From Bordetella parapertussis (lineage in GTDB: Bacteria; Pseudomonadota; Gammaproteobacteria; Burkholderiales; SG8-41), in contig CAMBSS010000144.1 in the NCBI GenBank assembly GCA_945870465.1, positions 1 to 10,547 of the forward strand: a DNA stretch of 10,547 bases, given 5' to 3'. Both the position numbers and the translations under genes were made by a program. The notes beneath the pieces are model-generated. The model was not told where the DNA came from and ran no database searches. It saw only the letters and a list, made by a program, of their open reading frames with translations. Below, piece by piece: positions 1 through 5,781 of this stretch; positions within the stretch are counted from its first letter, which is position 1; the number at the start of each line of letters is the position of its first letter.

Positions 1-351
1 CTGAACGACAGCAACGGACACGCGACCGGCGATGCTGCACTTACGCACCTGGTGGCAGTGACCCGCGAAAGCATGCGCACGCAGGACACGCTGGCACGTT
101 TTGGCGGAGAGGAGTTCGTCATTCTTATGCCCGACACCGTCATGGCAGACGGTATAGACGCGATGACACGTTTGCAGCGCGCGTTGACGAAGCGTTTTTT
201 TCTGGCGGGCAGCGAAAAGATACTTATTACTTTCAGCGCCGGGGTCGCCCAACTCGCGGCAGGCGAAAGCGGCGACGATGGCATCAAGCGCGCGGATCAG
301 GCCATGTATTTGGCCAAACGCGCGGGGAAAAACCGCGTCGTCGCGGCCTGA
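1..351 (+). CDS. Diguanylate cyclase, GGDEF domain, C-terminal part (5' end outside window)
   Basis: The frame is open from base 1 and ends in TGA at 349-351, giving 116 codons of a GGDEF domain. This domain condenses two GTP into the second messenger cyclic di-GMP in the cytoplasm. The fragment starts in the conserved N-terminal segment (LNDSNGHATGD, residues 1-11), where the Asn and Asp contact the guanine and the metal. The signature is GGEEF at residues 35-39 (bases 103-117), an active-type variant. An RxxD inhibitory site (RTQD, residues 26-29) lies exactly five residues before it, so product feedback inhibition is expected. The tail (FSAGVA, then ADQAMYLAKRAGKNRV) is typical of the domain end. 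The sensory or N-terminal part is outside the window, so the input signal is unknown. GTG at 52 would be an internal codon, not the start. Family assignment is firm. Confidence 0.95.
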   Translation: MNDSNGHATGDAALTHLVAVTRESMRTQDTLARFGGEEFVILMPDTVMADGIDAMTRLQRALTKRFFLAGSEKILITFSAGVAQLAAGESGDDGIKRADQAMYLAKRAGKNRVVAA

Positions 352-397
352 GCGGCGCGGCTGTCGCACAACGCACGCCGCTCCGCCGCGGTCACGG

Positions 398-403
398 TAG
401 AAT
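398..403 (+). promoter_or_regulatory. Putative -10 box TAGAAT, leaderless-type, for the kinase gene
   Basis: TAGAAT lies exactly 6 bases before the ATG at 410. Transcription normally begins about 7 bases after the -10 box, which would put the first transcribed base at or next to the A of the start codon. No Shine-Dalgarno sequence is visible in the 30 bases before the ATG. No good -35 box is seen. The same arrangement recurs at 3515-3529. The leaderless reading is inference. Confidence 0.5.
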
Positions 404-409
404 ATTGGC

Positions 410-1228
410 ATGTCAATCAAAGCGCGTTTCGAACTTCGCGAAAAGCTCGGTGAAGGGGCCACCAGCGAAGTCTACGACGCCTACGATAAAAGCCTGCGGC
501 GCCACGTCGCGATCAAGCTGTTCAAGAAACTCAATCGCGGCGGGGTCTACGCGGAACTGAAGGAGAGGTTCCTGGTCGACGCGCGCGCTGCGGCCGGCGT
601 ATCGCACCCCAACATCGTGACGATTTACGACGCCGGCAGTTTCGACGACGGCATCGCCATTGTCATGGAGCTGGTCAGGGAGTCATTGCATAAATTGCTG
701 GTCAGAACGCCGCAATTGCCGTGGGACGTTATTGTCGGCATCACGGCGCAGGTGGCGGACGGCTTGAAATGCCTGCACGGCAACGGCATTTTCCATCGCG
801 ACATCAAGCCGTCGAACATCCTGATCGCACCCGGCAACCTGGCGAAGATAGGTGATTTCGGTATGGCGCACCTGCCGATGTCGGATTTGACGCGCACCGG
901 CACGGTGATCGGCACGCCGCGCTACATGTCGCCCGAGCAGGCGCAGGGGCAGATCATCGACTACCGCACCGATATTTTTTCGCTCGGCGTCGTGCTATTC
1001 GAAATGCTCAGCGGCCAGACGCCGTTCGAGCGTCCGCCGTGCAAGGACCACGTGCTGCTCGGCCGCATCGTAACCGAGCCGGCGCTCAATCCGTCGCAGT
1101 TGAATCCGAAAGTGCCGCCGGAGTTCGATGCGATCGTGGCGCGCGCGCTGGCGAAGAATCCGCAGGGCCGCTTCCAGGACGCCGGGAAGTTTGCAGAGGC
1201 GTTGCGCGCCATCAAGCTGCCGGCCTGA
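410..1228 (+). CDS. Soluble Hanks-type Ser/Thr protein kinase (PknB-like catalytic domain)
   Basis: This 272-residue protein is almost entirely a eukaryotic-like kinase domain and would phosphorylate Ser/Thr of unknown partners. Motifs in order: glycine loop GEGATSEVY (14-22), ATP lysine in AIK (K36), catalytic loop HRDIKPSN (129-136; D131, K133, N136), DFG (149-151), activation-segment threonines T161/T163/T165, GTPRYMSPE (168-176), D188 in RTDIFSLG, and the subdomain XI arginine (R254). It is an RD-type kinase, so activation by autophosphorylation is plausible. The alphaC residue that pairs with K36 is usually Glu; by alignment with PknB-like sequences it is Asp here (D57). There is no membrane segment, PASTA or other C-terminal domain, so it is probably cytosolic. 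It lies 58 bp after the diguanylate cyclase but appears to have its own promoter. No phosphatase or FHA partner lies nearby. Confidence 0.93.
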   Translation: MSIKARFELREKLGEGATSEVYDAYDKSLRRHVAIKLFKKLNRGGVYAELKERFLVDARAAAGVSHPNIVTIYDAGSFDDGIAIVMELVRESLHKLLVRTPQLPWDVIVGITAQVADGLKCLHGNGIFHRDIKPSNILIAPGNLAKIGDFGMAHLPMSDLTRTGTVIGTPRYMSPEQAQGQIIDYRTDIFSLGVVLFEMLSGQTPFERPPCKDHVLLGRIVTEPALNPSQLNPKVPPEFDAIVARALAKNPQGRFQDAGKFAEALRAIKLPA

Positions 1229-1235
1229 GGCAGAG

Positions 1236-1252
1236 CGCGGCAGCGCGCCGCG
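1236..1252. repeat. GC-rich inverted repeat CGCGGC-N5-GCCGCG
   Basis: Perfect 6-bp arms (1236-1241 and 1247-1252) around AGCGC lie just after the kinase stop codon and just before a TAGAAT -10 box. It could be a weak terminator hairpin for the kinase gene, although no T-run follows. It could equally be a regulatory site covering the -35 region of the next promoter. Confidence 0.4.
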
Positions 1253-1255
1253 GGG

Positions 1256-1261
1256 TAGAAT
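1256..1261 (+). promoter_or_regulatory. Putative -10 box TAGAAT for the first Bug gene
   Basis: TAGAAT is preceded by GC-rich DNA, in the same style as the -10 box at 398. Transcription starting near 1268 would give a leader of about 50 bases with a good Shine-Dalgarno sequence (AGGAGG, 1302-1307), 10 bases before the ATG at 1318. No clear -35 box is present. Confidence 0.4.
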
Positions 1262-1317
1262 AAAACCACAAGATGGCGCAACCGCGCGCCGCAAAGTTTT
1301 CAGGAGGGGTGTTCCCC

Positions 1318-2289
1318 ATGCGTGTCATTCAATCGGCGCTGCTCGGCATTTCGTTATTATTTGCATTTTGTCCTTGCATGGCGGCGGAGCAGAAGTTTCC
1401 GACCAAGCCGATCCGCTTCATCGTGCCGACCGCGCCGGGCGGCGGCTCCGACCTGATCGCACGCGGGCTCGGCAATCAGTACACCAAGGCCTGGAGCCAG
1501 CAGGTCGTCGTCGACCACCGTCCGGGCGCGGGCATGACCATAGGCATAGACCTCGTGGCCAAGGCCACGCCGGATGGCCACACTGTGATCCTCGTCAATC
1601 CCTCGCACGCGATCAACGCGACGCTGATGGCGAAGCTGCCGTACGACCCGGTGCGCGATTTGATTCCGGTCTCCGTCATCGCGACCCAGGCTTATGCCGT
1701 GGTGGTGTCGCCCACGCTGACCGCGAAAAACCTGAAGGACGTGATCGCGCTGGCAAAAGCCAAACCGCGCGAGCTTTCCTACGCGTCGTCGGGGCCGGGC
1801 TCGGCGTCGCATCTGGCGACTGAAATGCTGAGCGGCATGGCCGGCATCGAAATGATCCACGTGCCGTACAAAGGCACCGGCCCGGCGATTCCCGATCTGA
1901 TCAGCGGCCGCGTGCAGCTCTACATCAATCCGCTGCTCGCGATGCTCGGCGCAGTCGAGACCGGGCGGTTGCGCGTGATCGCCGTGACATCCGCGAAACG
2001 CGTGTCGTCGCTGCCGGACATCCCGACGGTGGCTGAATCCGGCGTGCCGGGCTACGAGGCGATTGCTTGGTACATGCTGCTGGTGCCGGCCAAAACGCCG
2101 GCGGCAGTCGTCAGCCAGCTTTACAGCGAGACCGCGAAAGCGGTGAAGACCAGCGAAATGGTCGAGATGCTGGCGCGCGCCGGCACCGAACCCTGGGGCA
2201 GCACGCCGCGCGAGGCGGCGGATTTTCTGAACGTCGAGATCGCGCGCTGGGGCAAGGCGGTCAAGCAGGCGGGGGTCAGGATTGAATGA
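1318..2289 (+). CDS. Bug/TctC-family periplasmic solute-binding protein (Bug1)
   Basis: A 323-residue tripartite tricarboxylate receptor family protein, the usual length for the family. These proteins bind small carboxylates or similar polar ligands in the periplasm and present them to TctAB-type transporters or to sensors. Residues 1-23 form a Sec signal peptide with probable cleavage near MAA/EQ. The mature start carries the family motif KPIRFIVPTAPGGGSDLIA (30-48). SSGPGSASHL and HVPYKG follow in the middle, and the C-terminal end has the usual WGKAVKQAG helix. The ATG at 1318 is chosen over the in-frame ATG at 1273 because AGGAGG precedes it and the signal peptide begins there. The ligand cannot be read from the sequence. 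No TctA/TctB gene is adjacent. The gene runs convergent to a second Bug gene. Confidence 0.93.
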   Translation: MRVIQSALLGISLLFAFCPCMAAEQKFPTKPIRFIVPTAPGGGSDLIARGLGNQYTKAWSQQVVVDHRPGAGMTIGIDLVAKATPDGHTVILVNPSHAINATLMAKLPYDPVRDLIPVSVIATQAYAVVVSPTLTAKNLKDVIALAKAKPRELSYASSGPGSASHLATEMLSGMAGIEMIHVPYKGTGPAIPDLISGRVQLYINPLLAMLGAVETGRLRVIAVTSAKRVSSLPDIPTVAESGVPGYEAIAWYMLLVPAKTPAAVVSQLYSETAKAVKTSEMVEMLARAGTEPWGSTPREAADFLNVEIARWGKAVKQAGVRIE

Positions 2290-2324
2290 AGCAATGTACT
2301 AGAAGCTGCTCAAATACAGTTTGG

Positions 2325-2441
2325 AACCGCCGATGAACGCGGATGAACGCAGATAAGCTACAGGGATTTGAGCTTGATTCGGGGGAAAAGTCTGGATTTA
2401 TATCGGCGTCAATCGGCGTCAATCGGCGTCAATCGGCGGTT
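2325..2441. repeat. 117-bp imperfect inverted repeat made of 10-bp units
   Basis: The left arm (2325-2356) reads as units AACCGCCGAT, GAACGCGGAT, GAACGCAGAT, AA. The right arm (2402-2441) contains three tandem copies of ATCGGCGTCA and ends in ATCGGCGGTT. The reverse complement of the right arm is AACCGCCGAT followed by three TGACGCCGAT units. The outer decamers are therefore perfectly complementary and the inner ones nearly so, with about 45 bp between the arms. It fills the gap between two convergent Bug genes and could fold in transcripts from either side, acting as a two-way terminator or RNA end-protector. It resembles dispersed intergenic repeats seen in many proteobacteria; that comparison is from memory. 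Confidence 0.8.
2402..2439. repeat. Tandem 10-bp repeat, three full copies plus a partial one
   Basis: ATCGGCGTCA occurs at 2402-2411, 2412-2421 and 2422-2431 without a mismatch, followed by ATCGGCGG at 2432-2439. The period is close to one DNA helical turn. It forms the right arm of the larger inverted repeat. The identical copies suggest recent slippage expansion. Confidence 0.9.
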
Positions 2442-2472
2442 GTTTCTCGGTGTTGTATTTTTGAGATTTGTT

Positions 2473-3447
2473 CTAGTCGACTTTGGCCCCTGACGCCGCC
2501 ACCACTTTCGCCCACTTCGCATACTCGCTCGCCACGTAGGCGGCGAGCTGCTCGGGCGTGCTGCCGGAAACTTCGGCACCCTGTTTGTTGAACGCTTCGC
2601 GGATATCGGGCAGTTCAAGGATCTTGTTCACCTCGCCGTTCAGGCGCGCGATGATCGCCGGTGGTGTTGCGCGCGGCGCGAACAACGCGTTCCAGATCAG
2701 GATTTCGTAACCGGGTAAGCCACCTTCGATTACCGTCGGAATCTCAGGCACCGTCGCGCGCCGCTTCGCGCTGGTGATGGCCAGCGCGCGCAGCCTGCCC
2801 GCGTTCGCCTGCTGCAGCACTGCCGGCATGGCGCCGAAATAAATCTGCGCTTCACCCGTCATCGTGCTCACCACCGCAGGCGCGCTACCGTTATGCGGCA
2901 CGTGCACCATGTCGATTTTCGCCGCCGACTTGAACATTTCCATGCCGAGATGGGTCGAGGAGCCGTTGCCCGACGATGCGGCGAATAACTGGCCCGGCCT
3001 TGCCTTCGTCAGCGCGATCAATTCCTTGACGTTTTTCGCCGGCAGTGACGGATGCACAACGATCAGCAGCGGCGTCGACGCCACGTGTGTGACCGGCGCG
3101 AAATCGCGTTGCGTGTCGTATGTCAATTTCTTGTAGAGATGCGGGTTGATGGCGATTTCGGTCGACGAGCCCATCAGCAGGTTGTAGCCGTCGGCAGGGG
3201 CTTTTGCCGCAAGTTCGGTGCCGAGCGCGCCGCCGGCGCCCGGGCGATTGTCGACGACCACCTGCTGGCCGAGCCGATCGCCCAGTTTCTGGCCGACGAC
3301 GCGCGCCGCCAGGTCTGATGCGCCGCCCGGCGAGAACGGCACCATCATGCGGATAGTGCGTGTCGGATAAGGCTGGGCCGGCGCTTGCGCATGGACGTCC
3401 GCGGTCATCAGCGAGATCAGGATGCAGCAGGCACGAGGGCGGTTCAC
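2473..3447 (-). CDS. Bug/TctC-family periplasmic solute-binding protein (Bug2)
   Basis: A 324-residue tripartite tricarboxylate receptor protein read from 3447 down to the TAG at 2473. The start codon is GTG, supported by GGAG at 3453-3456 five bases upstream and by an immediate signal peptide (residues 1-20, probable cleavage VHA/Q). Family motifs: TIRMMVPFSPGGASDLAAR (31-49), then SSGNGSSTHL and HVPHNG. The last replaces the more common HVPYKG, so the pocket loop may differ from its neighbours. It ends in the usual WAKVVAASG helix. It is convergent with Bug1 and divergent from the unknown gene at 3527. The ligand is unknown and no membrane subunits are nearby. Confidence 0.92.
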   Translation of the reverse strand: MNRPRACCILISLMTADVHAQAPAQPYPTRTIRMMVPFSPGGASDLAARVVGQKLGDRLGQQVVVDNRPGAGGALGTELAAKAPADGYNLLMGSSTEIAINPHLYKKLTYDTQRDFAPVTHVASTPLLIVVHPSLPAKNVKELIALTKARPGQLFAASSGNGSSTHLGMEMFKSAAKIDMVHVPHNGSAPAVVSTMTGEAQIYFGAMPAVLQQANAGRLRALAITSAKRRATVPEIPTVIEGGLPGYEILIWNALFAPRATPPAIIARLNGEVNKILELPDIREAFNKQGAEVSGSTPEQLAAYVASEYAKWAKVVAASGAKVD

Positions 3448-3484
3448 GGCGTCTCCGGTTTGAATTTGACTGTGCCGCTATCGT

Positions 3485-3500
3485 CGCAGAATATTCTGCG
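3485..3500. promoter_or_regulatory. Perfect 16-bp palindrome CGCAGAATATTCTGCG, candidate operator
   Basis: This self-complementary 16-mer lies in the 79-bp region between divergent Bug2 (start 3447) and the unknown gene (start 3527). It covers the place where the -35 box for the 3515-3520 -10 box would lie. Position and symmetry suggest a binding site for a dimeric regulator acting on one or both genes. No regulator gene is adjacent. Confidence 0.45.
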
Positions 3501-3514
3501 GCGGGCTACCGGTA

Positions 3515-3520
3515 TAAAAT
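3515..3520 (+). promoter_or_regulatory. Putative -10 box TAAAAT (overlapping TATAAA), leaderless-type
   Basis: TAAAAT ends 6 bases before the ATG at 3527, exactly the spacing seen at 398-410. There is no Shine-Dalgarno sequence before the ATG. Transcription would begin at or beside the start codon, giving a leaderless mRNA. This is inferred from spacing alone. Confidence 0.5.
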
Positions 3521-3526
3521 GGCGCC

Positions 3527-4051
3527 ATGAATCTCGAACAGATCAGGATCGATTTCGTCGCCGAGCAGGACCGGCTGGTGATGCGGCTGGCGAGTGGCGA
3601 CCGCAGCGAGATATTGCTGTGGCTGACGCGGCGCTGCGTGAAACTCCTGTGGCCGCTGCTGGTGAAAATGGCCGAGTCGGCGCCGGTCATAGCGCAGCAG
3701 CCGCTGCCCGAGGCGCGGCAGGCGCTGCTCGGCATGGAACGCGAAAGCGCGCTGTCGAAAGCGAATTTCTCCAAGCCGTACGACGCGGCCGGCCGCGAGC
3801 GGCCGCTGGGCGCCGAGCCCATCGTGGTCGCGCGCATCAACACTGGCCGCAACCCCGAGGGCAAGAACGTGCTGGTGATGCTGCCGCAGCAGGGGCAGGG
3901 CGTCACGCTCGCGCTCGACGACGTGCTGCTGCACGGCCTGTGCAAATTGCTGCAGGACGTGGTCGGCAAGTCCGAATGGGACATGGTGCTGACCTTGCCC
4001 ACTGGTCCCGTTGCGGCCGCCGCTGAAGGAACACCCCGGGTACTCAACTGA
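3527..4051 (+). CDS. Hypothetical cytoplasmic protein, function unknown
   Basis: A 174-residue protein that I do not recognise. It has no signal peptide and no convincing membrane segment. The N-terminal third (1-50) looks helical, with a leucine-, arginine- and tryptophan-rich stretch (EILLWLTRRCVKLLWPLL, 28-45). A polar linker spans about 60-95. Residues 98-143 alternate like beta strands followed by a helix (EPIVVARINTG, VLVMLPQQGQGVTLAL, DDVLLHGLCKLLQ). The start is ATG 3527, placed 6 bases after a -10 box. Codon use and GC-rich third positions look like a real gene, and it fills the space between Bug2 and the cyclase unit. It is transcribed in the same direction as the cyclase 64 bp downstream, which has its own -10 box and ribosome site. 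No function is proposed. Confidence 0.75.
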   Translation: MNLEQIRIDFVAEQDRLVMRLASGDRSEILLWLTRRCVKLLWPLLVKMAESAPVIAQQPLPEARQALLGMERESALSKANFSKPYDAAGRERPLGAEPIVVARINTGRNPEGKNVLVMLPQQGQGVTLALDDVLLHGLCKLLQDVVGKSEWDMVLTLPTGPVAAAAEGTPRVLN

Positions 4052-4073
4052 AGTCCGCGCGGCGCGCTGATGC

Positions 4074-4079
4074 GATAAT
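4074..4079 (+). promoter_or_regulatory. Putative -10 box GATAAT for the cyclase-deaminase unit
   Basis: GATAAT lies 36 bases before the ATG at 4116, leaving a leader of about 30 bases that includes TAAGG (4102-4106) as ribosome site. Just upstream is the short inverted repeat GCGCG-G-CGCGC. No good -35 box is visible. Confidence 0.4.
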
Positions 4080-4115
4080 CAGGCTTCCCGCAATATTTTT
4101 CTAAGGTACACATCC

Positions 4116-5138
4116 ATGTCCAAACGCTGGAAGAAGCGTCCCGACGGTTCGAACTGGGGAGAATTCGGCGACGACGATCAGCACGGCCGCATGAACCTCG
4201 TCACTGCAGAACGCCGCCTGAACGCGCTGAAAGAAGTGAAAACCGGCGAAGTGTTCTGCCTCTCGCATCCGCTCCATCTGCCCGGCGGCAATGTCCTCAA
4301 TAGCGGGCGCCATCCGCCCGTTTTTCATCCGGTATTCCGCCCCGGCGGCGAAGTGTATTTCAACCTCGCCATGCAGGAGACCAACCCGCGCTTCAATGAC
4401 GTCGGCTCGGACGAAGCGATCATGCTGTATTCGCAGTATTCGACGCACTGGGACGGCTTCGCGCACAAGGGCACGATGTTCGACGCCGACGGCGACGGCG
4501 TGGAAGAGAAAGTCTCATACAACGGATTTCGCCTGGTAGACGACGCGGGCCGCGGGCTCTACGGCGAACTCGGCGCGCTTGCCCTGTCGGTGCAGGAAAT
4601 GGCCGAGACCGGTGTTCAGGGCCGCGCGGTGATGGTGGACCTGCGCCATCATTTCAACGACGAGCGCGTCGCGGTGACGTACGAGATGCTTGAGCACGTG
4701 ATGAAAGCAGACGCGGTGACGGTGGAAAAAGGCGACATCCTGTGCCTGCACACCGGCCTTGGCGAATTGATCCGCGCGGCCGACGGCAAGCTCGATAACG
4801 CGATCAAGACGCAGTGCGCCGTGCTCGACGGCCACGACCAGCGCCTGCTCGAATGGATTTCCGACAGCGGTGTGGCGGCCATCGCGGCCGACAACCTCGC
4901 CGTGGAAAGATCGTCCACGCTGGGCCTCGATCCACGCATGCCTCATCGCGGCCCGCAACTGCCGCTGCACGAGCATTGCCTGGTCAAGCTCGGTATCCAC
5001 CTTGGTGAATTGTGGTACCTGACGGAACTTGCGGCGTGGCTGCGCAAGAACAAGCGCAGCCGTTTCCTGTTGACGGCGCCACCGCTGCGCATGCCGGGCG
5101 CCGCCGGGTCGCCGGTCACGCCGGTGGCGACTGTCTAG
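4116..5138 (+). CDS. Cyclase-family metal-dependent hydrolase (kynurenine formamidase / isatin hydrolase superfamily)
   Basis: A 340-residue protein of the cyclase family, whose members hydrolyse amide or ester bonds, often ring amides, using Zn or Mn. The metal motif HxDxxxH is present as HWDGFAH (H111, D113, H117), within the family pattern THxDxxxH. The C-terminal block LHEHCLVKLGIHLGELWYL (284-302), followed by TEL, matches the family's closing segment, including the catalytic-region Glu. It is longer than bacterial KynB (about 210 residues) and closer in size to the longer uncharacterised cyclase-family proteins of Burkholderiales. There is no signal peptide, so it is cytoplasmic. The ATG at 4116 has AAGG nine bases upstream. 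A deaminase starts 9 bp after its stop, so the two are probably co-transcribed. The true substrate cannot be read from the sequence. Confidence 0.88.
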   Translation: MSKRWKKRPDGSNWGEFGDDDQHGRMNLVTAERRLNALKEVKTGEVFCLSHPLHLPGGNVLNSGRHPPVFHPVFRPGGEVYFNLAMQETNPRFNDVGSDEAIMLYSQYSTHWDGFAHKGTMFDADGDGVEEKVSYNGFRLVDDAGRGLYGELGALALSVQEMAETGVQGRAVMVDLRHHFNDERVAVTYEMLEHVMKADAVTVEKGDILCLHTGLGELIRAADGKLDNAIKTQCAVLDGHDQRLLEWISDSGVAAIAADNLAVERSSTLGLDPRMPHRGPQLPLHEHCLVKLGIHLGELWYLTELAAWLRKNKRSRFLLTAPPLRMPGAAGSPVTPVATV

Positions 5139-5147
5139 GCCGCCGCG

Positions 5148-5609
5148 ATGGACCATCAACATTACATGGAGCTTGCGTTCGCCGCTGCGCGCGCGGCGTA
5201 TGCGGAGGGCAACCGGCCGGTGGCGGCGGTGATCGTGCGCGACGGCGAAATCATCGCGACCGGGCGCAATACGATATTTGCCGATCACGATCCCAGCGCG
5301 CATGCGGAAGTCGCGGCCATCCGTGTCGCCTGCCGCCAGTTCAAAACGCTCGATTTGTCGGGAGCGACTCTTTATTCGACTCTGGAACCGTGTCCGATGT
5401 GCCTGTGGCTGATACTCGAGGCGAAAATCGAACGCCTCGTGCTGGGCGCGCGTCATGCCGCTTTGAAACGGCTGGACACCGGCGATTACTCGGTGGAAAC
5501 TTTCCTCGCGCTGACGCGGCGTCCGCTTGAACTGGTGACTGGCGTGCTGGAGCAGCAATGTACGGACTTGCGTTTGCAGTGGATGCGGGAACAGGCAACG
5601 AAGCGGTGA
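5148..5609 (+). CDS. CDA-fold nucleoside/nucleobase deaminase (GuaD/TadA-like)
   Basis: A 153-residue zinc deaminase. The zinc and catalytic motifs are HAEVAAI (H52, A53, catalytic E54) and PCPMC (C82, C85), with the usual spacing. The strand before the first motif (VAAVIVRDGEIIATGRN, 25-41) is typical of the guanine deaminase/TadA branch. The residues after PCPMC are LWLILEAKIERLVLG, where TadA usually has a GAI..ARI pattern, so I favour a small-molecule substrate (guanine, cytosine or a related heterocycle) over tRNA. The start ATG 5148 follows the cyclase stop by 9 bp. There is no strong ribosome site, so translation is probably coupled. An in-frame ATG at 5166 is possible but would trim the first helix. 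The cyclase partner suggests a joint pathway. Confidence 0.88.
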   Translation: MDHQHYMELAFAAARAAYAEGNRPVAAVIVRDGEIIATGRNTIFADHDPSAHAEVAAIRVACRQFKTLDLSGATLYSTLEPCPMCLWLILEAKIERLVLGARHAALKRLDTGDYSVETFLALTRRPLELVTGVLEQQCTDLRLQWMREQATKR

Positions 5610-5781
5610 GCAGCGCGGGGCCGGATTCCTGAGAGACGCCAGGCGAGAGGCGGAAGCCGGCTACGGGCGGCGTGTGCAGAAGTTCAGGCCGGAGTGAGCC
5701 AAGCGGCGGCCTGGAATAAGCCCAGCGGCCAGGTGTTTGCACCGATGCAGGAAGCTTCCTGCGCGTAAAAGGAGAGAGAAA
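5610..5781. other. Intergenic region before the lipoprotein gene
   Basis: These 172 bases lie between the deaminase and the lipoprotein. They hold a perfect 16-bp palindrome at 5747-5762 and a strong ribosome site (AAGGAG, 5769-5774). TTGCAC at 5737-5742 could be a -35 box but lacks a matching -10 box. No terminator with a T-run is visible and I see no gene here. Confidence 0.5.
5747..5762. promoter_or_regulatory. Perfect 16-bp palindrome GCAGGAAGCTTCCTGC, candidate operator or leader hairpin
   Basis: The site is fully self-complementary and ends 6 bases before the AAGGAG ribosome site of the lipoprotein gene. As RNA it could fold as a 6-bp stem with an AGCT loop next to the ribosome site. 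As DNA it could bind a dimeric regulator. Which applies cannot be told from the sequence. Confidence 0.4.

Noticed and set aside
1273..1317. Upstream ATG start for Bug1
   Set aside because: It would add 15 residues before the signal peptide and has no ribosome site, while AGGAGG precedes the ATG at 1318.
2402..2439. Possible CRISPR-like array
   Set aside because: The 10-bp units are directly adjacent with no spacers and are far shorter than CRISPR repeats; there are no cas genes.
4515..5558. 347-codon - strand open frame
   Set aside because: It lies antisense to the cyclase and deaminase, both of which have clear catalytic motifs. The His/Arg-rich composition is typical of the reverse frame of a GC-rich gene.
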